A stretch of 64,000 nucleotides of DNA from CAWFQB01 sp965277875 (GTDB taxonomy: Bacteria > Armatimonadota > Chthonomonadetes > Chthonomonadales > Chthonomonadaceae), in the NCBI GenBank assembly GCA_965277875.1, contig CBDIDV010000002.1, forward strand, positions 62,001 to 126,000, written 5' to 3'. Shown here one piece after another: positions 1 through 8,208 of the stretch. The notes under the pieces were generated by a model that was not told the DNA's origin, searched no databases, and worked only from the letters and a program-made list of their open reading frames with translations. The stretch's first letter is position 1. The number at the start of each line of letters is the position of its first letter. The position numbers and the translations under genes are program-made.

Positions 1-5
1 GGACA

Positions 6-566
6 ATGAGTGACAAGTCGGCTTTAAGCCTCGCAGCAGAGGCCGGACATGCCGCTATCGTGAACATCCTGATAGAGCATGGAGCCAGGTTGGACACGCT
101 ATGTTCGCAGAGCCGAACTCCACTACATCATGGATCACGAAGTTCCAGCCCCTCGACCGTGCAGGCGTTGATTGATGCGGGCGCAGGTGTGAATGTACAA
201 GACGAGCGATTGCGCTCACCCCTTCACCTCGCAGTGCAAAAATCTCCTGGGAAAGGGATAGTGGGATACGGTGTTCACGCTTGGGTGGACGCTCCGCACA
301 CCAGACCAATCTCCAACGATGACATCCATAGTCGCCAAATACAGATTGTTCGGTCTTTGCTCGCAGGAGGGGCTGACGTTACGCTACGAGACTACAAAGG
401 TCGCACACCTTTGCACGTTGCCGCAGAAAACAAATTAGAAGCCGTTGTACGACTGCTGCTTGACGCTGGGGCCGATGTACTCGCGCGTGACGGCGAGGAC
501 AAGACACCGCTCGACCTGGCTGTGTCACAAGGCCATCTTGCGGTTGCACAACTGCTCCAAGCGTAA
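6..566 (+). CDS. Ankyrin-repeat protein (5' end uncertain)
   Basis: Ankyrin-repeat protein of at least 186 aa; such repeats form protein-binding surfaces, and the partner is not evident. About four repeats are visible from the consensus pieces 'TPLHHGSR', 'SPLHLAV', 'RTPLHVAAE' and 'KTPLDLAVSQGH', each followed by 'LL..GAD/GAG' helices. No signal peptide or membrane segment is seen. The reading frame is open to the left window edge and only a very close GGA precedes the ATG, so the true start may lie outside the window. A 29-codon frame just downstream may be a remnant of a second ankyrin gene. Confidence 0.8.
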   Translation: MSDKSALSLAAEAGHAAIVNILIEHGARLDTLCSQSRTPLHHGSRSSSPSTVQALIDAGAGVNVQDERLRSPLHLAVQKSPGKGIVGYGVHAWVDAPHTRPISNDDIHSRQIQIVRSLLAGGADVTLRDYKGRTPLHVAAENKLEAVVRLLLDAGADVLARDGEDKTPLDLAVSQGHLAVAQLLQA

Positions 567-617
567 CATGTGAGGCCGTAGGATAATGTGGAGAGTTCTA
601 TTGCCCTGTCAGCCTGA

Positions 618-707
618 GTGCCAACCAATATTTTCGAGATCATCGAAATAGAACACGTCGAAGCGATCAGGCAATCATTACAAAAGGGCGACGAACCAAA
701 ATACTGA
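618..707 (+). pseudogene. Possible remnant of an ankyrin-type N-terminus
   Basis: A short GTG-initiated frame (29 codons) reads VPTNIFEIIEIEHVEAIRQ and continues to a TGA. The pattern 'E..HVEAIRQSLQKGDEP' resembles the opening helix of ankyrin-repeat proteins. It follows an intact ankyrin gene and is far too short to fold. Either a decayed duplicate or chance; weak evidence. Confidence 0.25.
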
Positions 708-716
708 GGGTTTATG

Positions 717-1079
717 TCAACCGCCGACAGAGGAGGTCAACGCGTGATCTGCCTCTGTTATTTTGTGGCTGCTTGGCTTCCGTCCACGCCGCCGTGGACT
801 CGCAGTTGGCTGGTAATTGTCTAACATTGTCGCGTCAGGTTGAAGTAGTTGTTCCAGACGACTGGTAAATTCTAAAACAGACTGGGCATGTACTTGACAG
901 CGGGTAATTGTACTTTTGAGTTCACTGATATTCAGTTCGCCAAGAGGCTCCTCAAACAATCGCTCGATGGCGATCTCCATTATCTGCGCGCGACCTATAC
1001 TCCAGGCTGCACACATGGTATCTAGGTGTTTTAATGTCTGATCCGACAGCCGAAGCGAAATTTGTGTAAGTTGTCCCAT
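717..1079 (-). CDS. Ribbon-helix-helix (CopG/Arc-type) DNA-binding protein
   Basis: Predicted 120-aa DNA-binding protein. The N-terminus 'LTQISLRLSDQTLKHLD' followed by 'IGRAQIMEIAIERLFEE' fits a ribbon-helix-helix fold: one beta strand, then two helices. A helical middle and a basic C-terminus (PRRRGRKPSSHK) follow. The start at 1079 is preferred over an upstream in-frame start because GGGAG lies at 1085-1089. Such proteins are often antitoxins or plasmid/transposon regulators; no toxin gene is adjacent. It is divergent from the short frame starting at 1314, so it may act on the shared intergenic region. The target is unknown. Confidence 0.7.
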   Translation of the reverse strand: MGQLTQISLRLSDQTLKHLDTMCAAWSIGRAQIMEIAIERLFEEPLGELNISELKSTITRCQVHAQSVLEFTSRLEQLLQPDATMLDNYQPTASPRRRGRKPSSHKITEADHALTSSVGG

Positions 1080-1313
1080 GTTTGCTCCCTCTACTAAAGA
1101 TAATGGCATAGCGTGGCCCGAACCTCACCAAATACCAGGATTTTCACAAAATTTCATTTGTATCCCGCGAACCCTAAACAATGAATAACATTTAGCCACA
1201 ATCATTGTTGGGAGAGGCACAGTCCTCTTCTACTAAGAACAACGATATGCCCGTCAGTGGGCAGGCCCTTTCCTCACGAGAGGAGCCAGGAAAACAGAAC
1301 AGGAGCCAAGACG

Positions 1314-1370
1314 ATGAGTGTAAGTGTATACCCCGACGTAGATTTACTGGACAAAACCATACATCTTATA
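1314..1370 (+). pseudogene. 5' end of a gene interrupted by the IS3 element
   Basis: An ATG with a good AGGAG Shine-Dalgarno (1301-1305, 8-nt spacing) opens a frame beginning MSVSVYPDVDLLDKTIHLI that runs into the IS left end after 19 codons. Removing the IS together with one copy of the TTATA repeat leaves this frame out of register with the downstream 284-aa gene (2648-3502). It is therefore either the start of that gene carrying a further 1-base change, or the start of a separate lost gene. Confidence 0.45.
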
Positions 1371-1437
1371 GTGACCCCATTTGTCAAGACAAATTTTCGT
1401 CCTGTTTAAGGTGGTCGGTGTGCCGATCTTTGTCGGC

Positions 1438-2290
1438 CTAGCAGCCGAGCGATTGACGGTACACGGCTGCCGGTGTCTGGTAGCCCAGCGCCTGGTGCGG
1501 ACGCGCTTCATTATAGAAGTGGAAGTAGGCGCACAGTCCGCTTTGCACTTCGTTAGGCGTTTCATATCCTTTCAGATATACGTCTTCGTATTTGACGGTT
1601 CGCCACAAGCGTTCTACAAAGATGTTGTCTAAGGCGCGGCCTCGCCCATCCATGCTGATTGCAATGTCTTCCGCCAGCAGGCGACCGGTAAACTCCCTGC
1701 TCGTGAACTGAACGCCCTGATCGCTGTTAAAGATATGCGGCTTGCCGCTTGTCAGTGCCTGTTCCAGCCCTTCTATACAGAAGGCGGTGTCCATTGTGTT
1801 GGAAAGCTGCCAGGCCAGGACGAAGCGGCTGTACCAATCGATCACAGCAAACAGGTACACAAATCCCTTCGGCATGGGAATATACGTGATGTCGCCGCTC
1901 CACACCTGATTGACGTGGTCGATCTTGACGCCGCGCAGCAGGTAAGGATAGGTCGGGTTCTCAGGCGACGGGCGGCTTGTATTCGGGCCGGGAACCATTG
2001 CCTGCAAGCCCATGACCTGCATCAAGCGGGCAATCCGCTTCTTGTTGACCTCGTATCCACCCTGGCGCAGCATACGCGTGACCTTGCGGTAGCCGAAGAA
2101 CGGGTGCGCGGTGTACTCTTCATCTATCAGGCGCATCAGGCGTAGGTTGAGTTCGCTCTCGCCACGCGGTTGGTAGTAGTAGCCGGAGCGAGACAAACCT
2201 AACAGTTCACATTGGCGCGCGATGCTGATCTGCGGATGACGGGCTTCGACGCGCTGCCGCAGTACATCAAGAGAGCCGTCCTGATTTTTT
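1438..2290 (-). CDS. IS3-family transposase OrfB (DDE integrase domain, frameshift product)
   Basis: Catalytic part of the transposase, probably made as a -1 frameshift fusion with OrfA at the A9 run. A zinc-less HTH-like region ('LLGLSRSGYYYQPRGE') precedes an rve-type integrase core. The acidic triad is visible: D in 'WSGDITYIPM', D in 'FNSDQGVQFTS', and E in 'DNIFVERLWRTVKYED'. The C-terminal 'YNEARPHQALGYQTPA' is typical of the family. The upstream in-frame extension is Ser/Thr/Lys-rich and overlaps OrfA, so it is unlikely to be translated separately. No damage is seen. Confidence 0.92.
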
Positions 2291-2557
2291 TTTGAGCCAG
2301 TCGAGTTCGACCTTGAGCTGCCCGATCTGCTGGTAGAGTTGATCCGTGAGTTCTTCTTGGTCTTTGTCGTCCTTGACGCGCTTGTCGGCAAAGACGGTGG
2401 GCAGGCTATCGAGCAGTTGCTTCTTCCACTGCATCAGCAGATTGGGATGCACTTGCGCTTCGCTTGCGATCTCCGCGAGAGTGCGGCTGCCTTTGACCAC
2501 TTCGAGCGCCAACTTGGCCTTGAACTCGGCAGAATAGCGTTTACGTAGTGTGGACAT
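2267..2557 (-). CDS. IS3-family transposase OrfA
   Basis: A 96-aa HTH_Tnp_1-type protein that binds the IS ends. The N-terminal helix-turn-helix is seen in 'RKRYSAEFKAKLALEVVKG' and 'LAEIASEAQVHPNLLMQWK', followed by a leucine-zipper-like segment 'LYQQIGQLKVELDWLKKK'. Near the 3' end nine T residues on the plus strand (2285-2293) form an A9 slippery run on the coding strand. A -1 frameshift there would fuse OrfA to OrfB to give the active transposase. GGAGA lies upstream of the ATG. Confidence 0.93.
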   Translation of the reverse strand: MSTLRKRYSAEFKAKLALEVVKGSRTLAEIASEAQVHPNLLMQWKKQLLDSLPTVFADKRVKDDKDQEELTDQLYQQIGQLKVELDWLKKKSGRLS

Positions 2558-2647
2558 GATGGGTTCTCCTGTGTTCTATTTTGACACAGCCACCACCTTA
2601 AACCATTGTCCAGTTTCTTGGGGTCATTATATCTACTGCACCAATCC

Positions 2648-3502
2648 ATGACAGCAGCAAACAACGAAAACTTTACGTTGTTGATGCAGCACTGCAACGC
2701 CACCATGCCGTATTTGCCCCTCTGGGAGCAAGTCAGCCCGGATGATGAGGTTGTAAGATTTACTGCTCGCCTGGTTCGGCATGGTTGGAATTCTCTTCAA
2801 CCCGACTTCGAGGTTGAAGACGGGTTCTTCATGGAGGTTGTTGAAGATTTGTATGCAGCCAAATGGTGTTCCAACCATGAACGCACTTCCAGGGTTTTGT
2901 CATTGCTAAATCCAATGGCACCCAAAATCCGCTTTGATCTGGATGTGCTGGAGATGTTGATTGCGGCGACGAGTGCCTTTTGTACTTCGTCCCGCGATCA
3001 CGAGGCATACGACATTTATCAGGACGCGTTCGAGCCTTACGTGATATACGTCGGTTTGAATCAGGAAACCCCATACTGGCAGCAGTTTATCACCGACATC
3101 GCAGGAATGATAATATCGCTTGCCCATCATGCAGCCTATCACGAGGGAATGTTGCCTCGTGAAACAAGTTATAGCGATGAGTTGCGAGCCAAGATAACAT
3201 TAGAAACGAGTAAGGCGCTGCAAGCAGCAACTCAGTTCTATGAGAGGAAGCGCGTATCTGGAGAAACCGCTATTGAGTTGTCAATGGAGCAGCGACAACT
3301 GTTGCCAGCCCCGGCACTCTCAAGAACAGAGGACGACAACCCTGCGGCGCCTATTGTTCAATCGCCAACAGGCGCAACGGCCCTGCTAATCAGAAGCAAA
3401 GAGGAGAATAGGACAAGACTCTCTTTAGTGAAAGCGCGGACATACTACAAACCTCCGTCCCGCTCAAACCGAAGGCGCGCACCGCAGCAAGCGCACAAGT
3501 AA
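2648..3502 (+). CDS. Hypothetical protein next to the IS
   Basis: A 284-aa protein of unrecognised family. The first two thirds look helical and acidic ('FEVEDGFFMEVVEDLYAAKW', 'ETPYWQQFITDIAGMIIS'); the last 70 residues are basic and proline-rich (PPSRSNRRRAPQQAHK), suggesting a disordered or nucleic-acid-binding tail. No signal peptide. The ATG at 2648 lacks a clear Shine-Dalgarno, and an in-frame TTG at 2606 lies inside the IS end. The native start may have been removed by the IS insertion, so expression is doubtful. A strong hairpin follows 130 bp downstream. Confidence 0.6.
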   Translation: MTAANNENFTLLMQHCNATMPYLPLWEQVSPDDEVVRFTARLVRHGWNSLQPDFEVEDGFFMEVVEDLYAAKWCSNHERTSRVLSLLNPMAPKIRFDLDVLEMLIAATSAFCTSSRDHEAYDIYQDAFEPYVIYVGLNQETPYWQQFITDIAGMIISLAHHAAYHEGMLPRETSYSDELRAKITLETSKALQAATQFYERKRVSGETAIELSMEQRQLLPAPALSRTEDDNPAAPIVQSPTGATALLIRSKEENRTRLSLVKARTYYKPPSRSNRRRAPQQAHK

Positions 3503-3905
3503 GTGAATGCCTGATTCATGGCTGGTTTCATTTATGCAAGGAGGCTAATATTACTGCGATGGGGTAATAGACAGCGTGCCGGAATCGTTTGAACTAGCGC
3601 TCCGTTTCATCGGTTCGCAACATTAGAGGGGTGGACGATGCGCGTGGAAAATCTCTTTTCCACGCGCATCGTCTTGGTTCAGGTAACCGTTTGTTGCGCT
3701 TTACTTCTTGCCGGAAGTATCCCTTTTGTTTCATCACATTAACGCTTGCCCGCCTCCTACTCCGAGATATACGTCCGTCTCCGGTCGCACTCAACGCCCA
3801 GCGTCAACTGCGACACCCTTTTGGCTCAACGAAAACGCCGAATGGGGAGGATTTTCCCTGCCCGGCGTTGCATTGTTTGGTCATCATCACACAAAGGAAA
3901 TTATC
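3503..3905. other. Intergenic stretch with one strong hairpin
   Basis: About 400 bp between the hypothetical gene and the next small gene. The only structure seen is the perfect palindrome at 3634-3673. The frames covering the rest have no recognisable product or start signal. The promoter of the 3906-6721 gene run must lie in the distal half, but no convincing -35/-10 pair was found. Confidence 0.5.
3634..3673 (+). terminator. Perfect 18-bp palindrome, probable terminator
   Basis: Arms GACGATGCGCGTGGAAAA and its exact complement enclose a TCTC loop. The AAAA/TTTT pairs sit at the apex and no T run follows. It shares this architecture with many other unit-end hairpins in the window. Confidence 0.7.
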
Positions 3906-4160
3906 ATGGAGGACGAACACTCCCGCCCATCCTCGAAGGCCGACCTGAACCCCGGCGATGTGCTGCGCCTTCGGTCAAACATCGGCGAAATCCCAGCGGG
4001 CCTGTACATGGTGAGGGTCGTGGGGTTCTTGATTGAACTGGCGCACTGCGGGGAGAACGAGGATGGGGACATCGCCAGCACCTATCGCATTGTCAAAGTC
4101 ACGCATCACGAAATCCAGCGGTTTGAACACACTTACCTTAACATCGAGGCTTCCCTATAA
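3906..4160 (+). CDS. Small hypothetical protein
   Basis: An 84-aa protein, probably cytoplasmic. The middle ('GDVLRLRSNIGEIPAGLYMVRVVGF' region, then 'YRIVKVTHHEIQRFEHTYL') has alternating hydrophobics suggesting a small beta barrel. The start at 3906 is chosen because AAAGGAAA lies just upstream; longer in-frame extensions overlap non-coding sequence. It stops 16 bp before the HNH-like secreted protein and is probably first in that run. Family not recognised. Confidence 0.6.
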   Translation: MEDEHSRPSSKADLNPGDVLRLRSNIGEIPAGLYMVRVVGFLIELAHCGENEDGDIASTYRIVKVTHHEIQRFEHTYLNIEASL

Positions 4161-4176
4161 TGCTTTTGGAGAAACC

Positions 4177-4932
4177 ATGAAACGTCTTCTGCCTCTGCTC
4201 GGCGCTGTCGGTATCGCGCTCGCAACCCTATCGTCGGGGCTGGCCCAGCGCCCGACCACCACGCTGCCTATTCTGCCCGACCCCAAGATTACGCCCGGTG
4301 ACGCGCTGGACGTGACGGCGCAGGACGTGTGTACACCCGGCTACTCCAAAAAAGTACGCAATGTCCCACAGGCCGTCAAGGAGCAAGCATACAAAAATTA
4401 CGGCATCTTGAGCCGCGGCAAAGGCGAGTTCGAGGTGGATCATCTTATCAGCCTAGAACTCGGCGGCAGCAACAGCATCAAGAACCTGTGGCCGGAGTCG
4501 TTCCTCACGCAGCCCTGGAACGCGCATGTCAAGGACGCGCTGGAAAACGAACTGCACGACGAAATCTGTTCCGGCAAGGTGGACATCAAGACGGCGCAGC
4601 AGGACATCGCACGCGACTGGATCGCCGCGTACAAACACTACTTCCACACCGACGTGCCGCTCTCGAAAGCCACCCGCCGCAACAGCAAGCCGATCAGCCC
4701 TGACAACCCGCCCGAAGGGAAGGTCGCCAAGACAGAGGGAACCGGCGCGGCGTCCGATCATACGCCGCCTGCCGACAGCGCGAACCAAGTGTGGGTGAAC
4801 ACCAAGAGCGGCGTGTATTGGCGACCGGGAACGCAGTATTACGGTAAGACGAAGGAAGGCAAGTACATGAGCGAGGGCGAGGCGATTACCAAAGGCTACC
4901 ACGCGGCAGGAGAGGGTAAGGGCAAGAATTAG
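4177..4932 (+). CDS. Secreted HNH-like protein with C-terminal VWVN module
   Basis: Predicted exported protein of 251 aa. A signal peptide is clear (MKRLLPLLGAVGIALATLSS then GLAQ). The central segment 'FEVDHLISLELGGSNSIKNLWPE' resembles the beta-beta-alpha-metal core of HNH-like nucleases, with D-H and a later N; a full HNH triad is not certain. The C-terminus 'VWVNTKSGVYWRPGTQYYGK' plus 'YMSEGEAITKGY' is a short module seen again in the protein at 5258-5554. A Pro/Ser-rich linker joins the two. GGAG precedes the ATG. The next gene begins directly after the stop. A nuclease role outside the cytoplasm is inferred. Confidence 0.75.
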   Translation: MKRLLPLLGAVGIALATLSSGLAQRPTTTLPILPDPKITPGDALDVTAQDVCTPGYSKKVRNVPQAVKEQAYKNYGILSRGKGEFEVDHLISLELGGSNSIKNLWPESFLTQPWNAHVKDALENELHDEICSGKVDIKTAQQDIARDWIAAYKHYFHTDVPLSKATRRNSKPISPDNPPEGKVAKTEGTGAASDHTPPADSANQVWVNTKSGVYWRPGTQYYGKTKEGKYMSEGEAITKGYHAAGEGKGKN

Positions 4933-5226
4933 ATGGCCTCGAACCACAAACTCACCGGCGTCCTCAAAGGGCGCGTCATCGCCAGCACCGGCAACGCGGA
5001 TGGCAAAATGAACATCGGCTTCACAGACGGCTCTACGATGACCATCAAAACCGCGGGAAGCAGCAACAGCGCGTCAACTGGCGGAACCATCAAAGCCGTG
5101 CGACAAGCCGACACCACCCTCAACCTGGACATGGAAGACGGCTCGACGCTGCAAGTCCAAACCGCCGAGGCCACGTCGTCTGTGATGGTGCGCGACAAGA
5201 ACCACGCGATGGAGTATGCTGACTAA
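4933..5226 (+). CDS. Small beta-repeat hypothetical protein
   Basis: A 97-aa protein whose ATG abuts the stop of the HNH-like gene, indicating translational coupling. Two similar halves can be seen: 'GKMNIGFTDGSTMTIKTAG' and 'TTLNLDMEDGSTLQVQTAE', a duplicated strand-turn-strand unit with 'DGST' turns. No signal peptide or membrane segment. It could be a small cytoplasmic partner of its exported neighbours; function not known. Confidence 0.65.
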   Translation: MASNHKLTGVLKGRVIASTGNADGKMNIGFTDGSTMTIKTAGSSNSASTGGTIKAVRQADTTLNLDMEDGSTLQVQTAEATSSVMVRDKNHAMEYAD

Positions 5227-5257
5227 CAGGCTGCGCCACACCCTGAAAGGTTTCCCA

Positions 5258-5554
5258 ATGCACACACGAAAACCATTCCTGCTTTTGTTCGCCCTATGGA
5301 TGGCCTTGCTCTCGCTGCCAACGCTCGCCCAGCGCAGCGATACCACGCCCGCCAAGCACACCAAGCGACATACGGGCGGCAGCCGGGCGCGCAAGGCGAC
5401 CGTCAGCAACTCCGTGAAGGTGTGGGTGAATACAAACACCGGCGTTTACCATTACCCTGGACAGCGCTGGTATGGTCGGACAAAACAGGGCGAGTACATG
5501 ACTGAGGACGAGGCCAAGAAGCGCGGGTTCCGGTCAACGCACAATGGGCAGTGA
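5258..5554 (+). CDS. Exported VWVN-module protein
   Basis: A 98-aa protein with a signal peptide (MHTRKPFLLLFALWMALLSL, then PTLAQ), a basic linker (KHTKRHTGGSRARK) and a C-terminal module 'VWVNTNTGVYHYPGQRWYGR' continuing into 'YMTEDEAKKRGF'. The module matches the C-terminus of the HNH-like protein two genes upstream, so here it is carried alone. GAAAGG precedes ATG 5258; earlier in-frame starts overlap the upstream gene. It is part of the 3906-6721 run of exported proteins. The module's binding target is unknown. Confidence 0.75.
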   Translation: MHTRKPFLLLFALWMALLSLPTLAQRSDTTPAKHTKRHTGGSRARKATVSNSVKVWVNTNTGVYHYPGQRWYGRTKQGEYMTEDEAKKRGFRSTHNGQ

Positions 5555-5575
5555 TTGTCGCGCCGAAAGAAAGCA

Positions 5576-6151
5576 ATGAAACCTGTTCCTCGATTCTTCA
5601 TACCAGTGGCTCTGTCGGCCCTGCTCGCGCCCGTTGCCGCCGCGCCGCAACATGACACGCCCCACTACGCCGTCCATACCACGCCGCAGGCAATTGCTTC
5701 CGCCCGCCGTCTATGGGTGCGCGTGGAATTGCTCGATCCCGCTCTCGCCCGCGTTCTGCCACAGGGCGACATACAGCAGGACGTGGAGCGCACTCTCAAG
5801 CAGGCGGGCGTAACGGTTGTCACGAGCGCACAGGCCGCGAAAACGAAGTTCGACGCGCCCCTGCTCGAAATCGGCATTGATACGAACAACGATGTCGAGG
5901 ACTGGTACGCCTACAACGTGGCCGTGCGTCTGCGCGAGGGCGTACTGCTGGCGCGCAATCCGCGTCAAGGCGTCATTGGGGCCGTGACCTGGGAGCAGCG
6001 CGACGTGGGAATGGTGGCGCGCGACGAGTTGGGGCAGATCAAAGGCATTGTGGGCGACGTGATGAGGCGCTTCTTGCAGGCCTACGCCTCCACCCATCCC
6101 GGCATCCGTGTTCCCCGCGAGAGGGTGTTGAGGAAAGTGCCGGACGCCTGA
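5576..6151 (+). CDS. Exported hypothetical protein
   Basis: A 191-aa protein with a signal peptide (MKPVPRFFIPVALSALLAPV then AAAP). The mature part alternates strands and helices ('RRLWVRVELLDPALARVLPQ', 'APLLEIGIDTNNDV', 'DEIGQIKGIVGDVMRRFLQAY'-like helix), with the layout of small periplasmic proteins that sense or bind envelope components. ATG 5576 is preferred to TTG 5555 because it begins the signal peptide. It lies 21 bp after the previous gene in the same run. Family not recognised. Confidence 0.65.
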   Translation: MKPVPRFFIPVALSALLAPVAAAPQHDTPHYAVHTTPQAIASARRLWVRVELLDPALARVLPQGDIQQDVERTLKQAGVTVVTSAQAAKTKFDAPLLEIGIDTNNDVEDWYAYNVAVRLREGVLLARNPRQGVIGAVTWEQRDVGMVARDELGQIKGIVGDVMRRFLQAYASTHPGIRVPRERVLRKVPDA

Positions 6152-6178
6152 ACGCTTCGCGGGCGGCGGGAGGTGAAG

Positions 6179-6721
6179 ATGCCATCGAAGGCGTGGAGAA
6201 TTATGAACATTTCCGCAAGAAGCATGTGGGCGCTGCTTTTGGTCGTCGGCTCTGGTGCTATGGCACTGCAACGAGCCGAGCCGCAGGCACATCACGCGCC
6301 TCCTTACCGCATCACGGCTTTACAGGCGAAGTTGTTCTACGAACACAGCGCCACCTTCTCCGAGGACATCTTTGCCAATCCACAGTTCAGTCTGTCCAAC
6401 GTGGTGATTGGGGAAGGAAGCGCAAAAGAACCCTCCTCTTCGACGTTGATTCTTGTTGTGATCGGCGGGCGAGCAGGTGCTTACGAACCGGCCCGCAAGG
6501 TGGAGATTACCGCCACCAGGAAGTCAGTCCGTAAAAACCATCAGGAGCCAGTTGTTCGGCGCGTAGTCGAGACCAGCATACTCAGCAAAGAGGGCAGGCA
6601 GTTCATTCCACTGTGGCTTTATGACACGGGCGGCGAACCCATCACCATCGAAGCACATCTTGTCGGACAGGCTTCTTCTTCCCCGATCCGAAAGGTTATT
6701 GACTTCCAGATGGGCGAATGA
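6179..6721 (+). CDS. Exported hypothetical protein
   Basis: A 180-aa protein, last of the run of exported proteins. The N-terminal 'ISARSMWALLLVVGSGAMAL' is a signal peptide or single anchor. The mature part contains 'TLILVVIGGRAGAYEPARKV' and several 'VEITATRKS'-like strands, suggesting a beta-sandwich. The start at 6179 has GGGAGGT directly upstream; an internal ATG at 6203 is an alternative. It is followed by a hairpin at 6755-6779. No known family. Confidence 0.6.
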   Translation: MPSKAWRIMNISARSMWALLLVVGSGAMALQRAEPQAHHAPPYRITALQAKLFYEHSATFSEDIFANPQFSLSNVVIGEGSAKEPSSSTLILVVIGGRAGAYEPARKVEITATRKSVRKNHQEPVVRRVVETSILSKEGRQFIPLWLYDTGGEPITIEAHLVGQASSSPIRKVIDFQMGE

Positions 6722-6754
6722 GCGCTTCGTCTTGACGCGGGCATACAAGAGAGC

Positions 6755-6779
6755 GCGGGTCGTAAACCTTCCGGCCCGC
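6755..6779 (+). terminator. Hairpin ending the exported-protein run
   Basis: An 8-bp stem GCGGGTCG/CGGCCCGC (one G-T pair) with a 9-nt loop. Sequence and shape resemble the hairpins at 8211, 11812 and 15518. Confidence 0.55.
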
Positions 6780-6877
6780 ATCCTTTGACGAACACAGCAT
6801 GGGGTGTGCGCTCCTGGCAGTGACCGTGCTGCTGGGGTCGAGCCTGCACGGGGATGCGCCCTGAGAGATGTGAGGGC

Positions 6878-7387
6878 ATGACAGGAGAAATGCCGTTGAC
6901 GACTATCTTTTTGCGGGAGGTGGCAGAGACAGACCTGCCTGTGTTTTTTGCTCAACAATGTGACGCGACCGCCAATCACATGGCGGCTTTCACCCCGCCC
7001 GCGCCCCACGATCACGACGCGTTCCTGGCGCGCTGGACACGCCACTTAGCCGACGCAACCACCCGTATACAAACCATCGTATGCGAGGGAGAGGTCGCGG
7101 GACACGTCTCGTGCTACGAACACGAGGGGAAGACGGAAGTCACGTACTGGCTGGGCAAAGAGTATTGGGGCCGAGGCATTGCGACCCAGGCACTCCGTAC
7201 CTTTGTGCAGAGTGTTCCGGCCCGTCCGCTGTATGCGCGCGCCGCCAAAGACAATGTGGCCTCGCTGCGCGTTCTGGCAAAGTGCGGCTTTGTGATCTAC
7301 GGCGAGGATGCGGGGTTCTCGGCGGCGCGCGGTGTGGATGTCGAGGAGTTTCTTCTGGTGCTGCAAACAACCGTGCCGACAGCATGA
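6878..7387 (+). CDS. GNAT-family N-acetyltransferase
   Basis: Acetyl-CoA-dependent N-acetyltransferase of the RimJ/RimL-like group, 169 aa, substrate unknown. Seen: 'TIFLREVAETDLPVFF' at the N-terminus, 'VTYWLGKEYWGRGIATQALR' (the motif-A acetyl-CoA loop, WGRGIATQA), and 'ARAAKDNVASLRVLAKCGF' (motif B). The start is ambiguous between 6854, 6878 and 6890; none has ideal spacing. The gene sits between two hairpin-delimited units and probably has its own promoter. It is one of five GNAT genes in the first 34 kb. Confidence 0.88.
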   Translation: MTGEMPLTTIFLREVAETDLPVFFAQQCDATANHMAAFTPPAPHDHDAFLARWTRHLADATTRIQTIVCEGEVAGHVSCYEHEGKTEVTYWLGKEYWGRGIATQALRTFVQSVPARPLYARAAKDNVASLRVLAKCGFVIYGEDAGFSAARGVDVEEFLLVLQTTVPTA

Positions 7388-7460
7388 ACACAAGCCAACG
7401 AATGGCGGGCTGCAAGAGACAGGCTGCAAGCAGCGCGGCAAAATGGAAGAGGGGTGAACC

Positions 7461-8162
7461 ATGCGGACACAAGCCGTCGCGCTCATGCTGCTCGGCGTGG
7501 CGGGAACAGTACGGGCGCAGACCACCACGCTGTACGATGGCGCGGGCGGCAAAACTCTCGATCAATCAGCGTCCACATGGGTATACGTTCAGCGCCCCCG
7601 GCTGCCAAGCGTGACCGGCAAGTTCAGCGAGGGCGGCACGATGCTGGACACCACTGCCAACGCCAGCCTGAAAGCAGGCTACTCCTGCTTTGCGCCGTTT
7701 GCGCTGGACACCGTGAAGGGCTTCACTGTGCGCTTCAACCTGAAGGTGATCGCCGAAGCGCATGGCGAGCGGATAAGTCGTTCCGGGTGCAGCGTGATCG
7801 TGTTGGGCAGCGACGGCAAGGGCGTAGAACTGGCGTTTTGGACGAATGAAGTATGGACACAAACCGATACCTTCGATCATGGCACGGGCGCAGAGGCCCA
7901 TTCCTTCGACACGACAAAGCAAAGCGCGGCATACACGCTACGCGTGGCCGGAGGCAAATACGACTTGAGCGTGAACGGCGCAACGCTACTGCACGGCGAC
8001 CTGCACAACTACGCTCTACACGGCCCCGCCATCCCCTACAAACTCGCTAACTATCTGTTCATTGGCGACGATACCACCTCTGCCGCCGCCCGGTTCAACA
8101 TCGCGCATGTAGACATCACGTCTGCATCCATAACGCGGAGCAAATCAGGCAAGGCTCGTTGA
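7461..8162 (+). CDS. Secreted beta-sandwich (LamG-like) protein
   Basis: A 233-aa exported protein with a signal peptide (MRTQAVALMLLGVAGTVRAQ). The mature domain 'FTVRFNLKVIAEAHGERISR', 'GCSVIVLGSDGKGVELAFWT', 'AAYTLRVAGGKYDLSVNGAT' and 'LANYLFIGDDTTSAAARFNI' has the strand pattern of concanavalin/laminin-G-like carbohydrate- or surface-binding domains. GGGGTG precedes the ATG. The 3' half and the downstream hairpin are duplicated at 11345-11836, on the other side of the STAND gene. The ligand is unknown. Confidence 0.75.
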   Translation: MRTQAVALMLLGVAGTVRAQTTTLYDGAGGKTLDQSASTWVYVQRPRLPSVTGKFSEGGTMLDTTANASLKAGYSCFAPFALDTVKGFTVRFNLKVIAEAHGERISRSGCSVIVLGSDGKGVELAFWTNEVWTQTDTFDHGTGAEAHSFDTTKQSAAYTLRVAGGKYDLSVNGATLLHGDLHNYALHGPAIPYKLANYLFIGDDTTSAAARFNIAHVDITSASITRSKSGKAR

Positions 8163-8208
8163 GGCCGTTTGAAGCCATACTGCTCATGCTGGGACGGACG
8201 AGGGGAGT

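Larger units (their letters stand above)
1372..2626 (-). mobile_element. IS3-family insertion sequence, apparently complete
   Basis: A 1,255-bp element bounded by imperfect inverted repeats that begin TGACCCCA and share TTTAAGGTGGT further in. The TTATA repeat at 1366-1370 and 2627-2631 fits a 5-bp target duplication, with one extra G (1371) at the left end. It encodes overlapping orfA and orfB joined by an A9 slippery run, as usual for the family. Both reading frames and both ends are intact, so it may still be mobile. Confidence 0.9.

Noticed and set aside
1205..1441. A 78-aa frame across the left IS end
   Set aside because: It runs over the IS inverted repeat and has no family or ribosome site; the supported start in this stretch is the ATG at 1314 in another frame.
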